A stretch of 64,000 nucleotides of DNA from Clostridiales bacterium NK3B98. GTDB taxonomy: Bacteria > Bacillota > Clostridia > Oscillospirales > Oscillospiraceae. This document shows, piece after piece, positions 8,311 to 17,409 of the stretch. Position 1 is the stretch's first letter; each line of letters starts with the position of its first letter. The translations under genes and the position numbers were made by a program. The stretch is from assembly GCA_000421005.1 (NCBI GenBank), contig ATWA01000004.1, positions 1-64,000 of the forward strand, in the 5' to 3' direction. The notes below the pieces were generated by a model. It did no database searches. It saw only the letters and a program-made list of their open reading frames with translations, and was not told the origin of the DNA.

Positions 8311-9689
8311 TGATTCGGGAATATAAGACAATTGAATCCATCAACGGCCCTCTGATGGTGGTGCGCCGTGTCAGCGGCGTGACCTATGACGAGCAGGCAG
8401 AGATTCAGCTCTCCGACGGCTCTGTCCGCCGGGGCAAGGTGCTGGAAATCAACGGCGACACCGCCGTGGTGCAGCTCTATGAGCCCTCCGCCGGCATCAA
8501 TCTGGCTCAGTCCAAGGTGCGTTTTCTGGGCCATCCCCTGGAGCTGGCTGTCAGCGAGGATATGCTGGGCCGTGTGTTCTCCGGCATGGGCGTACCCATT
8601 GACGGCGGTCCCGACATTCTGGCCGAGGCTCACCGGGACATCAACGGTCTGGCCATGAATCCCGCCGCCCGGGATTACCCGGACGAGTTCATTCAGACCG
8701 GTATCTCCACCATCGACGGCTTGAACACGCTGGTGCGTGGTCAGAAGCTGCCCATCTTCTCCGGCTCCGGTCTGCCCCACAACCAGCTGGCCGCTCAGAT
8801 CGCCCGTCAGGCCAAGGTGCTGGACGACGAGAGCAAGTTCGCCGTGGTATTTGCCGCCATCGGCATCACCTTCGAGGAGTCGGAATACTTCGTACAGGAG
8901 TTCACCCGCACCGGCGCTCTGGATCGTTCCGTCATGTTTATCAACCTGGCCAACGACCCCGCCGTGGAGCGTATCTCCACCCCCCGTATGGCGCTGACCG
9001 CCGCCGAGTATCTGGCCTTTGACAAGGGAATGCACGTTCTGGTCATCCTCACCGACATCACCAACTACGCAGAGGCTCTGCGTGAGGTGTCGGCAGCCAA
9101 GAAGGAAGTGCCCGGACGCCGCGGCTATCCCGGCTACCTGTATACCGACCTTGCCACCATGTACGAGCGCGCAGGACGGCATCTGGGTCAGCCCGGCTCC
9201 ATCACCATGATTCCCATCCTCACCATGCCTGAGGACGATAAGACCCACCCCATCCCCGACCTGACGGGATATATCACCGAGGGTCAGATCATCCTCTCCC
9301 GTGAGCTGTACCGCAAGGGCGTTCTGCCTCCCGTGGACGTGCTGCCCTCCCTGTCCCGTCTGAAGGACAAGGGCATCGGCGCAAAGAAGACCCGTGAGGA
9401 TCACGCAGGCACCATGAACCAGCTCTTTGCCGCCTACGCCACCGGCAAGGAAAATCAGGAGCTGATCGCCATTCTGGGCGAGGGTGCCCTCTCCCCCACC
9501 GATTTGAAGTACGCCAAGTTCGCCAACGAGTTTGAGCGCCGCTATGTCTCTCAGGGACAGGACGAGAACCGCTCCATTGTGGAGACGCTGGATCTGGGCT
9601 GGGATCTGCTGAAGATTCTGCCGGAGAACGAGCTGAAGCGGATCAAGCCGGAGTTCATCGAGAAGTATCTCCACCGGGACGAGCAGTAA
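8310..9689 (+). CDS. ntpB: V-type ATPase subunit B
   Basis: A 459-residue non-catalytic subunit B. It starts [16 protein letters not shown], typical of bacterial B subunits, and lacks a true Walker A ([16 protein letters not shown] replaces it), as expected. [11 protein letters not shown] and the late [13 protein letters not shown] match family signatures. ATG at 8310 shares a base with the ntpA stop; a GTG at 8307 would add one residue. Together with A it forms the hexameric head. Confidence 0.97.
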   Translation: MIREYKTIESINGPLMVVRRVSGVTYDEQAEIQLSDGSVRRGKVLEINGDTAVVQLYEPSAGINLAQSKVRFLGHPLELAVSEDMLGRVFSGMGVPIDGGPDILAEAHRDINGLAMNPAARDYPDEFIQTGISTIDGLNTLVRGQKLPIFSGSGLPHNQLAAQIARQAKVLDDESKFAVVFAAIGITFEESEYFVQEFTRTGALDRSVMFINLANDPAVERISTPRMALTAAEYLAFDKGMHVLVILTDITNYAEALREVSAAKKEVPGRRGYPGYLYTDLATMYERAGRHLGQPGSITMIPILTMPEDDKTHPIPDLTGYITEGQIILSRELYRKGVLPPVDVLPSLSRLKDKGIGAKKTREDHAGTMNQLFAAYATGKENQELIAILGEGALSPTDLKYAKFANEFERRYVSQGQDENRSIVETLDLGWDLLKILPENELKRIKPEFIEKYLHRDEQ

Positions 9690-9703
9690 GGGAGGTGCCG
9701 TGA

Positions 9704-10393
9704 ATGCCTTCCGCACAGGTAAACGCCACCCGCATGGAGCTGACCCGCCAAAAGCGCAAGCTGGCCACCTCCTCCCGGGGACATAAGCTGTTGAAAGACA
9801 AGCGGGACGAGCTGATGAAGCAGTTTCTCGACCTGATTCGGGAGAACCGGGCGCTTCGGAAAAAGGTGGAAGAGGGTCTCATGCAGGCCCACGGCTCCTT
9901 TACCGTGGCCTCCGCTCTCATGAGCAGTGAAATGCTGGAGCAGAGCCTGCTCTACCCCAAGCAGAGCGTGGATCTGGACATGAGCTTTCAGAACATCATG
10001 TCGGTGAACGTTCCCCAGTATCAGTTCACCACCCGCAGCGCCGACTCCGGAGAGGTCTATCCCTACGGCTTTGCCACCACCAGCGGCGAGCTGGACAGCG
10101 CCGTTGACGCTCTGTCCTCCGTGTTTGAGGATATGCTCAAGCTGGCGCAGATTGAGAAAGCCTGTCAGCTTATGGCGGAGGAGATCGAAAAGACCCGCCG
10201 CCGGGTGAACGCACTGGAATATGTGGTCATCCCCGACTGTCAGTCAAAGATCAAGTCCATCTCCATGAAGCTGGACGAGAACGAGCGCAACAACACCATT
10301 CGCCTGATGAAGGTGAAGGATATGATGCTCAATGCCGAGATCGAGGAGCGCAGACGCCGCACCGCTGAGGCCATCAGCCAGAGTCAGGATTGA
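9704..10393 (+). CDS. ntpD: V-type ATPase subunit D (central shaft)
   Basis: A 229-residue subunit D. The N-terminal motif VNATRMELTRQKRKLATSSR and the C-terminal RRRVNALEYVVIP segment are diagnostic. The protein is two long helices forming an antiparallel coiled coil that turns inside the A3B3 head. GGGAGG lies about 8 nt upstream of the ATG. It is the last gene of the operon and is followed by a strong terminator. Confidence 0.95.
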   Translation: MPSAQVNATRMELTRQKRKLATSSRGHKLLKDKRDELMKQFLDLIRENRALRKKVEEGLMQAHGSFTVASALMSSEMLEQSLLYPKQSVDLDMSFQNIMSVNVPQYQFTTRSADSGEVYPYGFATTSGELDSAVDALSSVFEDMLKLAQIEKACQLMAEEIEKTRRRVNALEYVVIPDCQSKIKSISMKLDENERNNTIRLMKVKDMMLNAEIEERRRRTAEAISQSQD

Positions 10394-10399
10394 CCTATG

Positions 10400-10431
10400 A
10401 AAACAGCCGACCCGGTTGGGTCGGCTGTTTT
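10400..10431 (+). terminator. Terminator of V-type ATPase operon
   Basis: AAACAGCCGACCC-GGTT-GGGTCGGCTGTTT, a 13-bp perfect stem with A and T runs, 7 bp after ntpD. Confidence 0.9.
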
Positions 10432-10559
10432 ATGCTTTTGGGCGGTCACAGACCGCCTCTGGATTTGCAGCATCATCTTTTCTCCTGTCGCCCTGTTTCC
10501 CGTCTGAACGCAATCGTATGGGGATACAATGGGACAAACCATGTACAGGAGGATACGAT

Positions 10560-13031
10560 ATGGCTCATTCCGCCTTTTCCACTTCCGCACAGCAGGCCAT
10601 CTCCTTTTCCCGGGAGATCGCCTGTCAGATGGGACACGGCTATGTTGGCTCAGAGCATCTGCTGCTCAGTCTGCTGCGCTTCAACGACGGCAAGGGGGCG
10701 CTGCTGCTGCGGGAGCATCAGCTTCAGGAGACCGGACTGCGATCGCAAATCATCGCCATGGTGGGCGAGGGAGAGGGGGGCAATCCCCCGGAGCTGGGGC
10801 TGACCCCCTGCTGCCGCCATGCGGTGCAGCTTGCCGCCGAGGAATCCACCCGGCTCCATACCCGTCAGGTCACCCCGGATCATCTGCTGCTGGGGCTGCT
10901 GCGGGAGCGGGAGGGCATGGCGCATCTGGTGCTGCAAAAGGCGGGGCTTGACTGCGCCGCCGCCTACCGTCAGCTCTGCGCCATGCTGGGGGACGGCACC
11001 GCCCCCACCACTCCCCCGGTGCGCCGGCCTGTCCGGGAGACCGATGCCAGCCGGGATTCCCGGCTGCTGGAGCAGTACAGCCGGGATCTGACCCGCATGG
11101 CGCAATATGGAGAGCTGGACCCCATCACCGGGCGTGACGCCGAATTAGACCGGATTGTACAGATCCTCTGCCGCAGGAGCAAGAACAACCCCATTTTGCT
11201 GGGAGAGCCGGGCGTGGGCAAGACCGCCCTTGCCGAGGGACTGGCGCAGCGGATTGCCCGGCGGCAGGTGCCCTCCCCCCTGCTGGGGCGGCGGGTGCTG
11301 AGTATGGATTTGGGTGCCACTGTGGCAGGCACCAAGTACCGGGGAGAGTTCGAGGAACGGTTGAAGAAAATTCTCCGGGAGGTGCAGCGTATGGGCAATG
11401 TGATCCTGTTTATTGACGAGATGCACACGCTCATCGGCGCAGGCTCTGCGGAGGGCTCCATCGACGCTTCCGACCTGCTCAAGCCTGCCCTGAGCCGGAG
11501 GGAGTTGCAGGTCATCGGCGCTACCACGCAGGAGGAATACCGCCGCCATATCTGCAAGGACGGCGCTCTTGCCCGGCGGTTCCAGCCGGTCACGGTGGAG
11601 CCGCCCCGCCGGGAGGACGCTGTCGCCATGCTCCACCTGCTCCGCCCCCGGTATGAGGCGCATCACCGGCTGGTCATCAGCCCGGAGGCGGTGGAGGCGG
11701 CGGTGGACTACTCCATTCGCTATCTCCCCCAGCGGTTCCTCCCGGACAAGGCCATTGACCTGATGGACGAAGCGGCGGCGCAGGTACGCATTGCCGCCGA
11801 GACCCCCAGCGAGGCCTACCGTCTGCTGGCAGAGCGGCACCGACAGGTGCAGCAGCAGCTCTCCGCTACCATCCGCCGTCAGGACTTTGAACAGGCCGCT
11901 CTGCTCCGGGACGCGGAACAGGACTTTCGTGCCCAGATGGAGCGCTCTGCCGCCGAAGCCCACGCTGTTCCTCCCGTTGTCCGTCCGGCGGATGTGGCGG
12001 CGGTGGTGGCTCAGTGGACGGGGGTGCCGCTGGAGCAGCTCACTGCCGCTGAGACGGAGCGGCTGCTCCGTCTGGAGCAGACCCTCTCCCGCCGGGTGGT
12101 GGGGCAGCAGCAGGCGATTCAGGCGGTGTCCGCCGCCATTCGCCGCAGCCGGGCGGGATTGCAGGAGGACAGCCGCCCGGTGGGGTGCTTTCTCTTTGCC
12201 GGGCCCTCCGGCGTAGGCAAGACCGAGCTGTGCCGGGCGTTGGCAGCGGCCCTCTTTGGCAGCGACACCGCCCTGCTCCGGCTGGACATGAGCGAATATA
12301 TGGAGCCCCACACCGTCTCCCGGCTCATCGGTTCCCCGCCCGGCTATGTGGGTCACGAGGAAGGGGGACGGCTCACCGAGGCGGTGCGGCGCAAGCCCTA
12401 TCAGGTGATTCTGCTGGACGAGCTGGAAAAGGCACACCGGGACGTGTGGAACCTGCTGCTCCAGGTGATGGAGGAAGGGTGTCTCACCGACGCTCAGGGC
12501 AATCCCGCCGATTTTCGCAACACGGTGATTGTCATGACCACCAACGCCGGGGGCGTTCAGCTCTCCCATCCCCGCCCGGCGCTGGGCTTTGGCACAGAGA
12601 CAGGCGGGGCGCATGACCGGGCCATGGAGCAGCTCTCTCAGGTCTTTCCTCCGGAATTTCTGGGGCGGCTGGATGAGATTGTCTGCTTCTCTGCCCCGGG
12701 GCAGGAGGAGCTGCGCCAGATTGCCGCCCTGATGACCGGGCGCATTGCCCGCCGTTTTGCGGCGCAGGGCATTACCCTTTCTGTGACCGGGGATGCCCTT
12801 CATCAGATTGCCGCTCAGGGGGACAGCCGGGACTGGGGGGTTCGCCCCATCCGCCGCTACCTGCGCAGTCAGGTGGAAGACCCCGCCGCCGGGCTGCTGC
12901 TCTCCGGGCAGCTTGGGCGGGGGGATACCCTCACTGTCTCCCCCGGTGATGGGGGGCTGGAGCTGGCTGTCTGCCGGGAAGGGGCAGAAAAATCCTCCGC
13001 CATAGTTGATACGCCTTTGCTTTCGGAGTAA
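10560..13031 (+). CDS. clpC: ClpC-type AAA+ unfoldase subunit
   Basis: An 823-residue Hsp100 ATPase that unfolds proteins for the ClpP protease. Order: double Clp-N repeat (about 1-145), first AAA+ domain with Walker A GEPGVGKT (215-222) and Walker B ILFIDEMHT (about 282-290), a short UVR-like middle helix pair (about 425-460), second AAA+ domain with Walker A GPSGVGKT (548-555) and LLDELEKAH, then the D2-small domain. The short middle region with UVR-like residues fits ClpC better than ClpB, whose middle coiled coil is much longer. The start has AGGAGG 7 nt upstream. The usual ctsR-mcsA-mcsB partners are absent here. GC content and codon use are very high. Confidence 0.85.
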   Translation: MAHSAFSTSAQQAISFSREIACQMGHGYVGSEHLLLSLLRFNDGKGALLLREHQLQETGLRSQIIAMVGEGEGGNPPELGLTPCCRHAVQLAAEESTRLHTRQVTPDHLLLGLLREREGMAHLVLQKAGLDCAAAYRQLCAMLGDGTAPTTPPVRRPVRETDASRDSRLLEQYSRDLTRMAQYGELDPITGRDAELDRIVQILCRRSKNNPILLGEPGVGKTALAEGLAQRIARRQVPSPLLGRRVLSMDLGATVAGTKYRGEFEERLKKILREVQRMGNVILFIDEMHTLIGAGSAEGSIDASDLLKPALSRRELQVIGATTQEEYRRHICKDGALARRFQPVTVEPPRREDAVAMLHLLRPRYEAHHRLVISPEAVEAAVDYSIRYLPQRFLPDKAIDLMDEAAAQVRIAAETPSEAYRLLAERHRQVQQQLSATIRRQDFEQAALLRDAEQDFRAQMERSAAEAHAVPPVVRPADVAAVVAQWTGVPLEQLTAAETERLLRLEQTLSRRVVGQQQAIQAVSAAIRRSRAGLQEDSRPVGCFLFAGPSGVGKTELCRALAAALFGSDTALLRLDMSEYMEPHTVSRLIGSPPGYVGHEEGGRLTEAVRRKPYQVILLDELEKAHRDVWNLLLQVMEEGCLTDAQGNPADFRNTVIVMTTNAGGVQLSHPRPALGFGTETGGAHDRAMEQLSQVFPPEFLGRLDEIVCFSAPGQEELRQIAALMTGRIARRFAAQGITLSVTGDALHQIAAQGDSRDWGVRPIRRYLRSQVEDPAAGLLLSGQLGRGDTLTVSPGDGGLELAVCREGAEKSSAIVDTPLLSE

Positions 13032-13077
13032 AATGGTCAGGAAATCAGGGGCATATGCCCGGAAACGAGGAAGGACT

Positions 13078-14115
13078 ATGGAAGCATTTGACCAGAACTA
13101 CTGTCTGGAGGTTTTTCAGCGGCTGCTTTCGGTGGACAGCACCACTGGACAATATGAGGAGATTCAAAGACTGCTCTGCACCATTTTGGATGAGCTGGGC
13201 TGTCCCTACACCCTGACCCACAAGGGGGGCGTGCTGGCTTATCCCTGCGGGGCGGGGGCTTCGCTGGCGGTAACCGCCCATCTGGACGACATCGGACTGA
13301 TGGTGCGCCACGTCAACGCTGACGGCACCCTGAACGTCTGCCCGGTCGGGGGACTGTACCCCTTCTACTGCACCGGGGAGAATGTACGCATCCACAGCCG
13401 GGCGGGGAAGGTGTTCACCGGCACCGTCTGCCGCACCCCCAACTCCATCCATGTCACCGAGGAGGAGCTGCGCTCGGTGCTGCCTGATTTTCGCACCAAC
13501 GTGTGCGTGGTGCTGGACGAGGATGTGAAGTCCGCCGCCGACACCCACGCCCTCGGCATCGACACCGGGGACATGATTGCGCTGGAGCCCCGGTTCACCC
13601 TGTCCAACGGGTATGTGAAGTCCCGCTTTGTGGACGACAAGGCCTGCGCCGCCGTGGTGCTCGCCCTCATCAAGTCCCTCCATGACAGCGGCACCATGCT
13701 GCCCCGCCCGGTGTGCTTCTACTTCGCCGTATATGAGGAAATCGGCCACGGCACCACATGGCTGCCTCAGGGCATTACCGACGTGCTGGCGGTGGACATC
13801 GCCCCCACCGGACCGGAACAGAACTCAGACGAGCATAAAGTCTCTATTTTTGCCAAGGACTCCCGGTTCCCCTATCACTGGGGCATGACCAACGAGCTGC
13901 GTCAGGCGGCCATAGATGCCGGGGTGGACTTCGTGATGGACATTTTCACCCCCCACTACGGCACCGACGGGGATGCCAGCGTGCTTGCCGGGTATGACAT
14001 CCGCCACGCCGCCATCGGCCCCGGCACTGCCAACAGCCACGGCTATGAGCGCACCCATGTGGACGGGCTGCGCAACACCTATGACCTGCTCCGTGCTTAC
14101 CTGATGAACCGGTAA
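13078..14115 (+). CDS. M42 family metallopeptidase (deblocking aminopeptidase-like)
   Basis: A 345-residue cytoplasmic dinuclear metallopeptidase of the M42 glutamyl-aminopeptidase/endoglucanase-M family, expected to trim N-terminal residues from peptides. Metal and catalytic motifs are visible: AHLDDIGLMV, RFVDDKACAAV, FAVYEEIGHGTT and, near the end, the GPGTANSHGYERTH segment. The start at 13078 has GAGGAAGG 5-6 nt upstream; an in-frame ATG at 13006 lies inside clpC and would add an unlikely extension. It follows clpC by 46 bp and may share its transcript. Confidence 0.9.
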   Translation: MEAFDQNYCLEVFQRLLSVDSTTGQYEEIQRLLCTILDELGCPYTLTHKGGVLAYPCGAGASLAVTAHLDDIGLMVRHVNADGTLNVCPVGGLYPFYCTGENVRIHSRAGKVFTGTVCRTPNSIHVTEEELRSVLPDFRTNVCVVLDEDVKSAADTHALGIDTGDMIALEPRFTLSNGYVKSRFVDDKACAAVVLALIKSLHDSGTMLPRPVCFYFAVYEEIGHGTTWLPQGITDVLAVDIAPTGPEQNSDEHKVSIFAKDSRFPYHWGMTNELRQAAIDAGVDFVMDIFTPHYGTDGDASVLAGYDIRHAAIGPGTANSHGYERTHVDGLRNTYDLLRAYLMNR

Positions 14116-14129
14116 GCCCTGCAAAGCGC

Positions 14130-14171
14130 AAGAGACGGGCGGCTGCTCTCAGGCAGTCTCCCGTCTCTTTT
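14130..14171. terminator. Terminator between M42 peptidase and deoR-type regulator
   Basis: AAGAGACGGG and CCCGTCTCTT arms with T run on the plus strand. It ends the M42 peptidase transcript and, being symmetric, may also end the converging regulator transcript. Confidence 0.75.
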
Positions 14172-14207
14172 CTGTTATGATTGAAATGTCTGCGGAGGGA
14201 CGTGCAG

Positions 14208-14966
14208 TCAGTCCGCTCCAACCTCCTGAATCACGGTATAGGTGCGGTACTTGGGGTTGGGTACTTTGTCGGTGATAATCCCCACCCGGGGCAGCGGGCA
14301 GATAATAGCGGTGCAGCTCTGGTCGAACTTGCTGTGGTCTGCCAGAAACCAGCACTCCTGCGCCGACTGGATTGCCCCCAGCTTCAGCTCCCGCTCCTCA
14401 ATGCCGGGGGTGGTAAAGCCCTGGGGGATGGCGATTCCGTTGACCCCCAGAAATGCCTTGGTAAAGTTATACCCGTGGAGGCAGTTCAACGCCGAGGCTC
14501 CCACAATCGCCTCGGTGCGCTGGCGCACCTGCCCCGCAAGGACGCAGACATTGCAGCCCTTCCGGCACAGCACCCGGGCGTGGGTGAGACCGTTGGTGAT
14601 GTAGGTGGCCTCCAATGCCTCCCCGGAGACGGCGTGGGCCACCTGAAGGGTGGTGGTTCCCGCATCCAGAAACACAAAGTCTTTGCTCCGGATGAGCCCG
14701 GCGGCGTAACGACCGATGGCCTGTTTCTCCCGGATGTTCATTCCCTCTTTGGTATCCATATCCGGCTCATGGGCGGAAAGCACCTGCCGATTCAGCACCG
14801 CCCCGCCGTGAATCCGGCTGAGCAGCCCCTGTCCGTCCAGCGCAATCAGGTCACGGCGGACGGTGGACTCGCTGACGCCGATTTCCTGTGCCAGTTGGAG
14901 TACCGTGGCAGAACGGTCACGGCGCAGTTTCTCCAGAATCAGCTCGTAGCGCTTTTCTGAAATCAT
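14208..14966 (-). CDS. DeoR/GlpR family transcriptional regulator
   Basis: A 252-residue regulator. The N-terminal winged helix-turn-helix includes ATVLQLAQEIGVSESTVRRD, the family signature, followed by IHGGAVL. The C-terminal DeoR sensor domain (about 75-230) has FLDAGTTTLQVAHAV and the usual NGLTHARVL strand; it normally binds a phosphorylated sugar. Start at 14966 is chosen because GAAGG lies about 5 nt upstream; the GTG at 14978 sits on top of the AGGAG. No sugar operon is adjacent, so the target is unknown. Confidence 0.88.
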   Translation of the reverse strand: MISEKRYELILEKLRRDRSATVLQLAQEIGVSESTVRRDLIALDGQGLLSRIHGGAVLNRQVLSAHEPDMDTKEGMNIREKQAIGRYAAGLIRSKDFVFLDAGTTTLQVAHAVSGEALEATYITNGLTHARVLCRKGCNVCVLAGQVRQRTEAIVGASALNCLHGYNFTKAFLGVNGIAIPQGFTTPGIEERELKLGAIQSAQECWFLADHSKFDQSCTAIICPLPRVGIITDKVPNPKYRTYTVIQEVGAD

Positions 14967-15033
14967 AGTATCCTTCACGCTCCTGTCCCGCAGGGGCAGC
15001 TTTCCCCCTGCGGTTAGAAATGTTCATGAAACT

Positions 15034-15061
15034 ATTATACCATTTTTCACCGTATTTTCAA
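15034..15061 (-). promoter_or_regulatory. Promoter of DeoR-type regulator
   Basis: Minus-strand TTGAAA (15061-15056), 16-bp spacer, TATAAT (15039-15034). Confidence 0.7.
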
Positions 15062-15109
15062 TCACTGCGGCAAATGTTTTATGCTGTCCCGGCAAAGCCG
15101 TTTCTGCTC

Positions 15110-15137
15110 TTTACCTTTTCCGATTTTGTGTTATACT
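15110..15137 (+). promoter_or_regulatory. Probable promoter of mrp-VWA-MoxR genes
   Basis: TTTACC (15110-15115), 16-bp spacer, TATACT (15132-15137), about 58 bp before the mrp start. Moderate match to consensus. Confidence 0.5.
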
Positions 15138-15194
15138 GGATATGCTGCGTTTTATGCGCTTTTCTCATTCTATCTCAAAGGAGACTGTTGCAAT

Positions 15195-16028
15195 ATGGCT
15201 GACGCCTGTACTCATGATTGCTCCACCTGCGGCAGCAACTGCCCCTCCCGGAACAATCCCGAAAGCCTGAAAGCCCCCTCCAATCCCGCCTCCCACGTTC
15301 GCCATGTGGTGGCTGTAGTCAGCGGCAAGGGGGGCGTAGGCAAGAGCATGGTCACCTCCTCTCTGGCGGTGGCGCTGTCCCGGATGGGCAAGAAGGTGGG
15401 CATTCTGGACGCTGATATCACCGGCCCCTCCATTCCCAAGAGCTTTGGTCTTGCCGGCCCGGTGTATTCCGACGGCGAGCTGATGATTCCCCCGGAAACC
15501 CAGGGCGGCATTCGGGTGATGAGCCTGAACCTGCTCTCCCCCAACGAGACTGACCCGGTGGTCTGGCGGGGCAGCATGATTTCCGGCTGCGTCAAGCAGT
15601 TCTGGACGGACACCAAGTGGGGCGAGCTGGACTATCTGCTCATTGATATGCCTCCCGGAACGGGAGATGTGCCCCTGACCGTGTTCCAGTCCCTGCCCGT
15701 GGAGGGCATTGTGGTGGTCACCTCCCCTCAGGATCTGGTGAGCATGATCGTCACCAAGGCACTGAACATGGCCAAGATGATGAACGTGCCGGTGCTGGGT
15801 CTGGTGGAGAATTTCAGCTACTTCCAGTGCCCCGACTGCGGCAAGCGCCACGCCATCTTCGGTGAGAGCAAAATCGCTCAGGTGGCCGCTGAGAACCACG
15901 TCATTGTGCTGGCCCAGCTCCCCATCAACCCTGCGCTGGCCGCCGCCTGTGACGCAGGCGAAATGGAAGCCAACGGCGGAGCGGATTTGAAGGACGCTGC
16001 CGCCTATATCGTCGGGCAGTTGGCGTAA
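15195..16028 (+). CDS. mrp: Mrp/NBP35 family P-loop ATPase, Fe-S cluster carrier
   Basis: A 277-residue soluble ATPase of the Mrp/ApbC/NBP35 group that carries and hands on Fe-S clusters. It has a Cys-rich N-terminus (CTHDCSTCGSNC), the deviant Walker A GKGGVGKS near residue 46, the switch region DADITGPSIP, DMPPGTGDVPL, and a C-terminal CPDCGK pair (C-x2-C) that binds the bridging cluster in the dimer. The start at 15195 has AAAGGAGA about 12 nt before it; the upstream in-frame ATG at 15081 lies before the promoter. A VWA/MoxR pair follows closely. Confidence 0.92.
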   Translation: MADACTHDCSTCGSNCPSRNNPESLKAPSNPASHVRHVVAVVSGKGGVGKSMVTSSLAVALSRMGKKVGILDADITGPSIPKSFGLAGPVYSDGELMIPPETQGGIRVMSLNLLSPNETDPVVWRGSMISGCVKQFWTDTKWGELDYLLIDMPPGTGDVPLTVFQSLPVEGIVVVTSPQDLVSMIVTKALNMAKMMNVPVLGLVENFSYFQCPDCGKRHAIFGESKIAQVAAENHVIVLAQLPINPALAAACDAGEMEANGGADLKDAAAYIVGQLA

Positions 16029-16064
16029 AAACATCAACCATACCCCCGGAAAGGAGGCCCGCCC

Positions 16065-17396
16065 ATGCACGAAAACCACGCCAAGCTGGATCGGATTGGG
16101 CGGGCCATTCTCGCTTCTGCCCGAAACGAAATTTACCTGAATATGCGTTTTCTGGACGTGGCGCTGTCCGGTCTGGATTACGCCATGAACCTGAACACCC
16201 CCACCATCGGCACCGACGGATGGAGTATCCAGTTCAATCCCCGGCTGCTGATCGAGCTCTACCAGCAGGACACCGTGCTGCTCAACCGGGTCTATCTCCA
16301 TATGCTGCTCCATTGTCTTTTCCGCCATCCCCTCCACCGGGAGGGGCGGGAGGGTGAATTGTGGGATTTGGCCTGCGACATCGCAGTGGAGTCGGTGCTG
16401 GACTCCATTGACAACCGCTGTGTCAGGCTGCTGTCCTCCAACCTCCGGGAGGACACCTACGACGACCTCTCCGCCGCCATGCCGGTGCTCACTGCCGAGG
16501 CGATATACCGGGAACTGGACAGGCGGCATTTGGATTTTGACATCCAAACGGCTCTGGCGCAGGAGTTTCGCCGGGACGACCATCGGTTTTGGCCGGGGGA
16601 TTCGGACGATACGAGACAGGACGGGCAGAGTCCGGCAGATTCACCCCCAAACCGGGACAAGCTGGAAGAAAAATGGCAGCAGCTCAGTCAAAAGACCCAG
16701 ACCGGAATGGAGACCTTTTTTGCCCAGTATGGAGATGAGGCCGGGGACGTTCTGAAGCTGCTGCGGATCGAGAACCGGGAACGGTACGACTACCGCAGCT
16801 TCCTCCGCCGTTTTCTCTCCCTGCGGGAGGAAATGCGGGTGGATACGGACAGCTTTGACTACGCCTACTATGCCCTTGGGCTGGAATTATACGGGAATAT
16901 TCCCCTGATTGAGCCGCTGGAGTACCGGGAGAGCCGGAAGATCCGGGATTTTGCCATTGTCATTGACACCTCCGACTCCTGCGCTGAAGGTGCCATTCAG
17001 CGGTTTTTGGAGGAAACACGGGCGGTGCTGTCAGCGCAGGAGCTGTTCTTCGCCGATGCCCGGCTGCACATCATTCAGGCGGATGCCGAGGTACAGAAGG
17101 ATACCGTGGTTCACAGCGCAGACGATTTTGCCCGGTTCTGTGAGCAGTTTGAGGTCAGAGGGTTCGGCGGCACCGATTTCCGCCCCGCCTTTGCCTATGT
17201 GGACGCACTGATGCAAGAAGGGGCGCTGTCCGACCTGCGGGGGCTGATTTACTTTACCGACGGCTTTGGCGTCTACCCCCAGCGCAAGCCGGGTTATGAC
17301 GTGGCCTTTGTCTTTTTCCGGGAGGACTACACTCCTCCGGAGGTGCCGGGCTGGGCAATGAAAATCATGTTGGAGCCGGAGTCCGGCAACCGATAA
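16065..17396 (+). CDS. VWA-like protein with DUF2201-type putative metallopeptidase domain
   Basis: A 443-residue protein. The N-terminal region (about 1-250) matches the DUF2201 N-terminal putative metallopeptidase fold and the C-terminal part (about 275-440) is VWA-like, with FAIVIDTSDSC in place of the MIDAS D-x-S-x-S motif and FRGFGGTDFRP-like context downstream (VRGFGGTDFRPAF). The expected HExxH site reads HMLLH followed by CLFRH, so the catalytic Glu appears to be Met. Paired 13 bp upstream of a MoxR-type ATPase, the usual partner of VWA proteins in metal or complex assembly. Function unknown. Confidence 0.75.
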   Translation: MHENHAKLDRIGRAILASARNEIYLNMRFLDVALSGLDYAMNLNTPTIGTDGWSIQFNPRLLIELYQQDTVLLNRVYLHMLLHCLFRHPLHREGREGELWDLACDIAVESVLDSIDNRCVRLLSSNLREDTYDDLSAAMPVLTAEAIYRELDRRHLDFDIQTALAQEFRRDDHRFWPGDSDDTRQDGQSPADSPPNRDKLEEKWQQLSQKTQTGMETFFAQYGDEAGDVLKLLRIENRERYDYRSFLRRFLSLREEMRVDTDSFDYAYYALGLELYGNIPLIEPLEYRESRKIRDFAIVIDTSDSCAEGAIQRFLEETRAVLSAQELFFADARLHIIQADAEVQKDTVVHSADDFARFCEQFEVRGFGGTDFRPAFAYVDALMQEGALSDLRGLIYFTDGFGVYPQRKPGYDVAFVFFREDYTPPEVPGWAMKIMLEPESGNR

Positions 17397-17409
17397 CAGG
17401 GAGCAATTT

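Noticed and set aside
6748-9716. Two open frames of about 500 codons on the strand opposite ntpA and ntpB
   Set aside because: They arise from the strong G/C bias at third positions of ntpA and ntpB. Their translations are His/Gly/Val-rich, with no family likeness and no ribosome sites.
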